DNA from: Planctomycetota bacterium
Lineage (GTDB): Bacteria > Planctomycetota > Planctomycetia > Pirellulales > UBA7805
DNA: 10,674 bases
Direction: 5' to 3'
NCBI GenBank assembly: GCA_014237955.1
Contig: JABABY010000051.1
Span: 1-10,674 of the forward strand
Made by a program: the position numbers and the translations under genes. This document shows positions 5,190-10,674 of the stretch, one piece after another (the first letter of the stretch is position 1; every line of letters begins with the position of its first letter). The notes beneath the pieces are model-generated. The model searched no databases. It saw only the letters and a list, made by a program, of their open reading frames with translations, and was not told the origin of the DNA.

Positions 5190-6464
5190 ATGGCGATCGC
5201 AGAAGAAAAAAAACTGCAGTCCTACTGTCTCGATATCGCAAAGCGGGCAAGGCAGGCCTCAACGCAACTAGGGCTTCTTTCTGGCGACATAAAAAACGCA
5301 TGGCTCAAGGCTAGCGGACAGATGCTCTGCGATCGCAGTGAGGAATTGCTAGCGGCTAATCGGCGTGATCTGGAAGCGGCACCCAGTTTTGGTCTTACTG
5401 AGGCGCAATCTGACCGCTTAAGGCTCACTTCAGAACGCATCGAAAGTATTGCTGAGGGGATCCGACAAGTAGCCACCCTGCCTGAACCGATCGGTGAAAT
5501 CATCGAGACAACGATTAGGCCCAACGGATTGGAGATACAAAAGGTTCGGGTCCCGTTAGGGGTCGTTTTTTTTGTATACGAGTCCCGCCCAAACGTGACG
5601 GCCGATGCGGCTGCAATATGTCTCAAAAGTGGCAACGCCGTCATCCTGCGGGGTGGCAAAGAGGCCGCCCATTCGAGCCGTGCAATTGTAGAGATCCTCA
5701 TTGCGGCCGCCAAACAGACAGGTGTTCCAGAACATGCAGTACAATTGGTTGCAACCCAGGACCGAGAAGCTGTTGGCTATTTTCTCTCAATGCCGGAGTG
5801 GATCGATCTGGCGATTCCGCGTGGTGGCGAGGGACTGATCAAGCGAGTAGCCACCGAAGCTCAGATGCCTGTGATCAAGCACTTCTCCGGTAATTGTCAC
5901 GTTTATGTAGATACAGCTGCCGATCAAGAGATGGCCGGAGCGATTGTCGTGAATGCTAAGTGCCAGAGGATGGGGGTTTGCAATGCGGCTGAGTCGCTGC
6001 TGGTCCATGCCGATGTGGCCGACTCGTTCCTGCCGAACATTTGTCAGCGGCTTTATGATGAGGGTGTTGAAATTCGTGGGGACGAAAAAACAATTTCTCT
6101 TTTTAGCCGGGCCCACAGGGCGACAGACGAAGACTACCGAGCGGAATATCTGGGCCCGGTGATCTCCGTTCGCGTGGTCCCGTCGCTGGAAGATGCGATT
6201 GATCACATCAATCGATTTGGAAGTGGCCATACCGATGCCATTGTGACCGACCAAAGTTCTACCGCGAAAAAATTTGCTGCAGCGGTCGATACTGCAGCGG
6301 TCATCATCAATGCGAGTACGCGTTTCAATGATGGTGGTGAGTTTGGGTTGGGTGCAGAAATAGGTATCAGTACGGATAAATTTCACGCTCGGGGACCCTG
6401 CGGTCTTAAGGAGTTGACCAGTTATAAATACATCGTTTATGGCGAAGGGCAGACCCGTGCATAG
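5190..6464 (+). CDS. proA: Gamma-glutamyl phosphate reductase
   Basis: This 424-residue protein has the normal length for ProA. It is the NADPH-dependent enzyme that reduces gamma-glutamyl phosphate to glutamate 5-semialdehyde in the second step of proline synthesis, in the cytoplasm. It belongs to the aldehyde dehydrogenase superfamily. The pattern VPLGVVFFVYESRPNVT at about 121-137, LKSGNAVILRGGKE at about 145-157 and the catalytic motif GVCNAAE with Cys264 are all present. The motif just before it reads NAKCQRMGVC, so a second Cys (258) replaces the usual Thr. The C-terminal part keeps the conserved INASTRFNDGGEFGLGAEIGIST block. The ATG at 5190 follows the FHA stop by 7 bp, with only a weak ribosome binding site, which suggests translational coupling. 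proB, the kinase that normally precedes it, is not in the window. Confidence 0.96.
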   Translation: MAIAEEKKLQSYCLDIAKRARQASTQLGLLSGDIKNAWLKASGQMLCDRSEELLAANRRDLEAAPSFGLTEAQSDRLRLTSERIESIAEGIRQVATLPEPIGEIIETTIRPNGLEIQKVRVPLGVVFFVYESRPNVTADAAAICLKSGNAVILRGGKEAAHSSRAIVEILIAAAKQTGVPEHAVQLVATQDREAVGYFLSMPEWIDLAIPRGGEGLIKRVATEAQMPVIKHFSGNCHVYVDTAADQEMAGAIVVNAKCQRMGVCNAAESLLVHADVADSFLPNICQRLYDEGVEIRGDEKTISLFSRAHRATDEDYRAEYLGPVISVRVVPSLEDAIDHINRFGSGHTDAIVTDQSSTAKKFAAAVDTAAVIINASTRFNDGGEFGLGAEIGISTDKFHARGPCGLKELTSYKYIVYGEGQTRA

Positions 6465-6486
6465 CGGAAACAGGCCGGTTTCTGCT
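6463..6486 (+). terminator. Hairpin at the proA stop codon, possible weak terminator
   Basis: AGCGGAAAC (6463-6471) pairs with GTTTCTGCT (6478-6486) over nine positions including one G-U, with a 6-nt loop. The stem starts inside the TAG stop codon. There is no T-run after it, so it may be a Rho-assisted end, a processing site or a 3' stabiliser rather than an intrinsic terminator. The next gene starts 38 bp later with its own strong ribosome binding site. Confidence 0.35.
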
Positions 6487-6524
6487 CGTCGGCTGCTTCA
6501 GCGATGTTGCAGGAGGAGAATGTC

Positions 6525-7346
6525 ATGGAAGCGAAAGAGTCGGTGGATAGCTCAGTAGCGATTGACCATGTGTTGCGAGACAGGCTTAAACAGACTGCAT
6601 CCCTGTTTTGTAAATCAGTCTCCGAACTAGTGGGTCCGGAAGTGAAGCTCACCATTCGCCCGCCCGCCACTTGTAGCTACGCGACGTTTTTACAAAAGGC
6701 CGATAAGGACGCCTATTTTTATGCGATCCGCAGTTCGCCCGATGTGGGCAATCTATTAATGCACTGGCCAACCAGTTTGATGGGCCTTCTACTAAAACGC
6801 ATGCTCGGTGCATCCGAGTCGTTGGAATCGGCCGTCAAAGTACCTCTAACAGATATTGAATTTCGGCTCATGTCCAAGGTGGTAGGGCACTTCATGCGCG
6901 CTTTTCAGGTGGCGTGGAAGGAGATCGCACCATTGGAGATGGAGATTGAGATGGCATCATCGAGCGTCCAGCCATGTCGTATTTATCCGGACGGATTAAC
7001 AGTATGTGTGCTGGAGATGGGGTTTGAAATGGAGGGAAGAGTTGCCACGATGCGGTGGGTTCTACCCGCAGATTGGTCACGCCGCATGACGGCGATTAAG
7101 GGAGGAAGAGGTTGCCCGGCAACCGATACAATGGTTGCACGTCTGGCAGAGACTCAAATGAGTGCCACAGATCTGGCGGGACTTGAGGTGGGTGATATTC
7201 TTACGACCGAAAAAGATGTAGCAGAGCCAATCGACGTAATGGTCCAGGGTGTGGTGAAGGCTAAGGCCAATTTGGGAAAGCTCGGTGAAAAAAAAGCGGT
7301 TCACATTGTCGAAAAAGTCGACAAAGAGAATCGTCCACAGGAGTAA
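6525..7346 (+). CDS. FliM-like flagellar motor switch protein (short form)
   Basis: From the ATG at 6525 this is a 273-residue protein. I chose this start because AGGAGG lies at 6511-6516, eight bases before it; an upstream ATG at 6504 would put that site inside the gene and has none of its own. The middle region resembles the FliM core: LLMHWPTSLMGLLLKRMLG at about 77-95, then PLTDIEFRLMSKVVGHFMRAFQVAWKEIAPLE at about 107-138, close to the FliM pattern LTEIEQRLM...W..I.PLE. Residues about 212-265 (LAGLEVGDIL, EPIDVMVQGVVKAKANLGKLG) form a SpoA/FliN-type C-terminal domain. FliM builds the cytoplasmic C-ring that sets flagellar rotation. The N-terminal EIDxLL motif that binds CheY-P is not evident, and the protein is some 50-60 residues shorter than typical FliM. 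No other flagellar gene is nearby. A type III secretion relative is an alternative. Confidence 0.75.
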   Translation: MEAKESVDSSVAIDHVLRDRLKQTASLFCKSVSELVGPEVKLTIRPPATCSYATFLQKADKDAYFYAIRSSPDVGNLLMHWPTSLMGLLLKRMLGASESLESAVKVPLTDIEFRLMSKVVGHFMRAFQVAWKEIAPLEMEIEMASSSVQPCRIYPDGLTVCVLEMGFEMEGRVATMRWVLPADWSRRMTAIKGGRGCPATDTMVARLAETQMSATDLAGLEVGDILTTEKDVAEPIDVMVQGVVKAKANLGKLGEKKAVHIVEKVDKENRPQE

Positions 7347-7355
7347 GTTGCTGTC

Positions 7356-7372
7356 GCTGGTGTGCCGCCAGC
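7356..7372. other. Small inverted repeat between the convergent FliM-like and cstA genes
   Basis: GCTGG (7356-7360) pairs with CCAGC (7368-7372) over a 7-nt loop in the 48-bp gap between the two convergent stops. It is short and lacks a T-run on either side, so it is at best a weak shared terminator. No better terminator is visible here. Confidence 0.25.
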
Positions 7373-7394
7373 CTGATAAGTAACCCATCGTTCT

Positions 7395-9341
7395 TTAAAC
7401 GCAGGGTTTGCTTGTTGCTTTTTCCCGATCGTCCAGGGGTGGCAAGGCCTCTTCCAGAACGCCCCTGGTACGAGGCCAGAGCAAAATTCCTTCCAAGACC
7501 ATCCAGATTTGCAGGATGAATATTCCCGTCCCGAAGGCAAAAAGAAGATGGTAATTGTGCCAATGCCAGGGCACATTTCCCGAGAGCATATTCCAGAGTG
7601 GATAGACCCATCCCGATTGGGTGTTAAACATTTGCCAAAGGATGGCCCAGAATGGCAGGATCACCATCATCGCCAGTGGCACAATAGCAAACGCAATCGG
7701 TTTGCTGCGACGAGAAAGATAAAACACGATGACCATTAGTGCCAGGCCAGCCAGTAATTGATTGACGGCACCAAAGAGTGGCCACAATAACATGCCGCCG
7801 GTTCCATATACGCCACTGGGTCCCGGAAGCATGGCAACGGCAAATCCCAAGACAAGTGCGAGGGCTGTTGCCGTATATTTATTGCCAAGCCATCCGATGC
7901 GGAGGGTCGCCGCGATCTCCTGGATCACATAGCGCTGCAATCGAGTTGCGGTATCGAGGGTGGTTGCTGCGAAGCTGGCGACCAGTACTGCCATGATGCC
8001 GATACCCAGTTTTAGCGGCAGTCCCAGGGCGGACAAAAAATTGCCGCCCCCCTCGACAAAAGCACCTACCTTGTCGGCCAGGCCAAAAGAGGACCATTGT
8101 TTGGTCATATCGTATCGCGCACTCCATGCTGCATTTCCTGTGAGCAACACTCCGTCAGCGGACTCGACCGGTACATACTCATGTTTCGGGGCAGCGTCCT
8201 GTGTTCGCTCGAATTGTCCCATCCCGACACCGGCACAACAAGCCAGAATGACGATTACAGCGAGCAAGCCCTCTACGAGCATCGCGCCGTAGCCAACATA
8301 TTGGGCATCCTGTTCGTTGGCCAACTGCTTGCTGGAGGTGCCGCTTGCGACCAAGCAGTGAAAACCGCTGACCGCGCCACAGGCGATTGTGATAAACAGA
8401 AATGGCCAGATAGGTGGTGCGCCAGTCATCCGGACAGCCTCGAGATTGGTGACGGCCGGGGCGCTTTCTGTCAAATTGGCCTCCCCCGTAAGGCCCGCCA
8501 CCAGCAACCCCAAGAGCAGCAGCGAAAGGGCCAACAATAACTGATGGCTGTTGATGTAGTCTCGAGGCTGCAGTAGCGTCCAGACCGGAAGCACCGAAGC
8601 AACAAAGCAGTAGACCATCAAAATCAGCGTCCAAAGAACGACCGGGTTGATGAATTCCGGATTCAGATGCAGGACACTCGCAATATTTGTGCAAAGGTCA
8701 GAGGAGAGCACGATGGGAAAATAATAAGCACCAATATAAATAGCGGCATACATCAAGCCCAAAGCCAAGATCGAAGGTAACAACAACCGCCCGCCCCGAC
8801 GGTAAATCCAGACACCGATGATCACAGCAAGCGGTATCTCGACCCATACCGAGAGGACCGACTCAGGGTACATTTTGAAGATTCCAGCAATCACGAGCCC
8901 GAAGATGGCCAGCACAATGGTCAGCGCCAGAAACAGGACTGCCAGAAAAAGCAGTTTGGCCCGCGGAGAGATTATGCGACCGGCCACTTCACCGATGGTC
9001 TGCCCGCGATTCCGAAGGCTGACGACCAGGGCTCCAAAATCGTGGACCGCGCCGATGAAAATGGAGCCCAAAAGCACCCACAATAATGCGGGCAGCCAGC
9101 CCCAGAAAACAGCAATGGCCGGGCCGACGATCGGGCCGGTACCGGCGATACTGGTAAAATGGTGGCCAAAAATGATCTCTTTTCGGGTTGGCAGATAATC
9201 GACATCGTCCCGAAGTTGTGCGCTAGGCACGCCCGCCGCCGGATCAAGACCAAAGATTTTTCGCGCAACCCACCTTCCGTATGTGTGGTAGGCAATCAGA
9301 TAGCCTATTAAGGCACCAACGGCAATCAGAATGGTAAGCAT
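7395..9341 (-). CDS. cstA: CstA-family carbon starvation / peptide or pyruvate transporter
   Basis: This is a very hydrophobic integral membrane protein of 648 residues from the ATG at 9341, with well over a dozen likely transmembrane segments. The CstA signature is clear: RDDVDYLPTRKEIIFGHHF at about 44-62, then the SIAGTGPIVGPAIA block at about 64-77 and GAVHDFGALVVSLRNRGQT at about 97-115. The C-terminal third, with TTLDTATRLQRY and GGMLLWPLFGAVNQLLAGLAL, matches the CstA C-terminal region. CstA relatives import peptides or pyruvate during carbon limitation. A TTG at 9368 would add nine residues, but neither start has a strong ribosome binding site; the ATG puts the first membrane helix at the N-terminus as in relatives. 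The gene converges on the FliM-like gene with a 48-bp gap and is divergent from trxB. Substrate is inferred from the family only. Confidence 0.92.
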   Translation of the reverse strand: MLTILIAVGALIGYLIAYHTYGRWVARKIFGLDPAAGVPSAQLRDDVDYLPTRKEIIFGHHFTSIAGTGPIVGPAIAVFWGWLPALLWVLLGSIFIGAVHDFGALVVSLRNRGQTIGEVAGRIISPRAKLLFLAVLFLALTIVLAIFGLVIAGIFKMYPESVLSVWVEIPLAVIIGVWIYRRGGRLLLPSILALGLMYAAIYIGAYYFPIVLSSDLCTNIASVLHLNPEFINPVVLWTLILMVYCFVASVLPVWTLLQPRDYINSHQLLLALSLLLLGLLVAGLTGEANLTESAPAVTNLEAVRMTGAPPIWPFLFITIACGAVSGFHCLVASGTSSKQLANEQDAQYVGYGAMLVEGLLAVIVILACCAGVGMGQFERTQDAAPKHEYVPVESADGVLLTGNAAWSARYDMTKQWSSFGLADKVGAFVEGGGNFLSALGLPLKLGIGIMAVLVASFAATTLDTATRLQRYVIQEIAATLRIGWLGNKYTATALALVLGFAVAMLPGPSGVYGTGGMLLWPLFGAVNQLLAGLALMVIVFYLSRRSKPIAFAIVPLAMMVILPFWAILWQMFNTQSGWVYPLWNMLSGNVPWHWHNYHLLFAFGTGIFILQIWMVLEGILLWPRTRGVLEEALPPLDDREKATSKPCV

Positions 9342-9437
9342 GCGCAAGGTCTGCCTAGTACGAGTCAAAATTACGATAGCCGACCCGATTCGCCGCTACA
9401 ACCTCGAAGCGCTATTTTAGCCGTTGCGATTCAATAG

Positions 9438-9465
9438 TGGACGACAACCAAAGAGCCCCTATAAT
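9438..9465 (+). promoter_or_regulatory. Sigma70-like promoter of trxB
   Basis: A perfect TATAAT at 9460-9465 lies 16 bp after TGGACG at 9438-9443, which matches four of six -35 bases. Transcription would begin near 9472, leaving a leader of about 68 nt. The leader contains a CCACA/TGTGG hairpin (9498-9502 with 9510-9514) just before the ribosome binding site. The opposite strand has only weak boxes for cstA. Confidence 0.5.
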
Positions 9466-9539
9466 GACCGCTTCAGAACCGTTAGGGGTCCTCATCCCCA
9501 CAGATTTTATGTGGTTTATGGAAAAGAGAGGAGAGTGAT

Positions 9540-10598
9540 TTGACGGAACAAGTAGTGATCATTGGAAGCGGGCCGGCTGGTTGGAGCGCGGCTATCTACG
9601 CTGCAAGGGCAAATCTCAATCCCCTTCTGTTTGAGGGAACACCTCAAGCGGAAATGATTCCGCTCGGTCAACTCGCATTTACGACCGAGGTGGAAAACTA
9701 TCCTGGCTTTCCCTTTGGAAATGTCCGCGAATTTGTCGAATCGTCGGTTGCCAAAGACCGTCACTGGAACCTGCCCCCCATGCCAGACGAACAGCGTGAT
9801 GGTAAACCGTATTATGCTGTTCAGGGTGTGGAGTTGATGGAACTGATGAAGCAACAGGCGCTCAACTTCGAGACCCGAGTCGTGAGCGACGATGTTGTCG
9901 ATGTTGATTGTAGTGGTAGTCCGCTTCGGGTGATTCCCGCAAACGGTGATGCCGTGGAGAGTCAAACAGTCATTGTTGCCACCGGCGCCCGGGCCAACTA
10001 CTTGGGGTTGGCATCTGAGGAGGCGTACAAAAATAAAGGTGTCAGTGCCTGTGCCGTTTGCGATGGTGCACTGCCAATCTATCGTGGCAAACCGCTTGCA
10101 GTGATTGGGGGGGGCGACTCCGCAGTTGAGGAAGCCACGTATTTGGCGAACCTCAAAGGGGCGGCAACAATTTATATCGTCCATCGTCGCGACCAATTGC
10201 GGGCCTCGAAAATCATGCAAAAGCGGGCCATGGAGCATCCCAACATCGAGATGGTCTGGAACAGTACTGTCGAGGAGGTTTTTGGGGATGGAAATTTGGT
10301 GACTGGGATCAAGCTCAAGAGCACCGTAGACGATTCGGTGCGAGAGTTGTCGGTAGGCGGCATGTTTGTCGCGATTGGCCACACCCCCAATACTGCTTTT
10401 TTGCACGGCAAGCTCGAGATGAATGAGAAGGGATATATCCAGTGGGCTGCGCCGTTTCGAACGCTTACGAGTGTGGAAGGTGTTTTTGCCGCCGGAGACG
10501 TGGCGGACGATTATTATCGTCAGGCGATCACCTCAGCCGGAACCGGTTGCATGGCGGCCCTCGATGCGGAGCGTTATCTGGCAGCGCACGAAGCATGA
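9540..10598 (+). CDS. trxB: Thioredoxin reductase (NADPH), with extra internal segment
   Basis: This 352-residue flavoprotein reduces oxidised thioredoxin using NADPH in the cytoplasm. The FAD site is GSGPAG at 9-14, the redox disulfide is CAVC at 171-174, the NADPH site is GGGDSAVEEA at 190-199 with HRRD at 215-218, and the second FAD site is AAGDVAD near 317-323. All the expected catalytic features are present. The protein is about 32 residues longer than E. coli TrxB; the extra length falls at about residues 60-92, after NYPGFP and before GVELMELM, and is rich in charged residues and prolines. The start is a TTG at 9540, supported by GAGGAG at 9528-9533 six bases upstream; the ATG at 9518 is out of frame and closes at once. 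Likely expressed from the TATAAT promoter upstream. Confidence 0.95.
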   Translation: MTEQVVIIGSGPAGWSAAIYAARANLNPLLFEGTPQAEMIPLGQLAFTTEVENYPGFPFGNVREFVESSVAKDRHWNLPPMPDEQRDGKPYYAVQGVELMELMKQQALNFETRVVSDDVVDVDCSGSPLRVIPANGDAVESQTVIVATGARANYLGLASEEAYKNKGVSACAVCDGALPIYRGKPLAVIGGGDSAVEEATYLANLKGAATIYIVHRRDQLRASKIMQKRAMEHPNIEMVWNSTVEEVFGDGNLVTGIKLKSTVDDSVRELSVGGMFVAIGHTPNTAFLHGKLEMNEKGYIQWAAPFRTLTSVEGVFAAGDVADDYYRQAITSAGTGCMAALDAERYLAAHEA

Positions 10599-10674
10599 TG
10601 TGTTGAAGATCTGTTTTGCTGAGATAGGGTATCGGTCCCTAGTGGCGGTTTCTCACTTTTAGGAGCATGTGGCA

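Noticed and set aside
5787..6386. 199-codon minus-strand open frame inside proA
   Set aside because: It is antisense to a highly conserved enzyme and has low-complexity, motif-free translation.
6504..6524. Upstream ATG as the start of the FliM-like gene
   Set aside because: The AGGAGG ribosome binding site lies downstream of it and is ideally spaced for the ATG at 6525.
9516..10406. 296-codon minus-strand open frame opposite trxB
   Set aside because: It is a frame shadow of trxB; no domain, start context or promoter supports it.
10661..10674. Possible start of a next gene (AGGAG then ATG) at the right edge
   Set aside because: The spacing between the purine-rich motif and the ATG is only one base and only eight bases of sequence follow, so it cannot be supported.

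Overview
The window looks like chromosomal DNA from a planctomycete, probably of the Pirellulales/Rhodopirellula type. This is an inference from gene content: a secreted DUF1080 (3-keto-disaccharide hydrolase family) domain fused to an SMP-30 propeller, a MoxR-DUF58 pair, a small FHA protein beside proA, and generous intergenic spacing with few tight operons. No taxonomic search was possible.

Layout. Positions 1-1248 hold the end of a MoxR-family AAA+ ATPase followed by a DUF58 protein with a VWA-like metal site; a perfect 8-bp hairpin lies between them. Positions 1380-2852 encode a secreted two-domain protein, DUF1080 plus SMP-30/gluconolactonase. Positions 2853-4489 are the unusual part: a lone, visibly AT-rich SAM-methyltransferase gene (3201-3857) lies between an intact tRNA-Arg(UCG) on the minus strand (4132-4205) and a decayed, ungapped 74-nt copy of that tRNA (2876-2949). 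The homology continues into the tRNA upstream region and ends in an exact 13-bp repeat. The methyltransferase gene also carries a perfect 22-bp palindrome near its 3' end.

Positions 4490-6464 form a likely two-gene operon, FHA protein then proA (gamma-glutamyl phosphate reductase), behind a good sigma70-like promoter. Positions 6525-7346 encode a FliM-like protein that lacks an obvious CheY-binding N-terminus. A CstA-family transporter (7395-9341) converges on it. CstA is transcribed divergently from trxB (9540-10598), a thioredoxin reductase with an extra segment of about 32 residues.

The genes do not form one pathway. They read as housekeeping and nutrient genes: MoxR/DUF58 chaperone-like maturation, sugar catabolism in the envelope, proline synthesis, flagellar switch, peptide or pyruvate uptake and thiol redox. 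One small accessory insertion sits at the tRNA-Arg locus. I see no defence system, CRISPR array, transposase or integrase. The most interesting signal is the duplicated and decayed tRNA region bracketing the foreign-looking methyltransferase gene.
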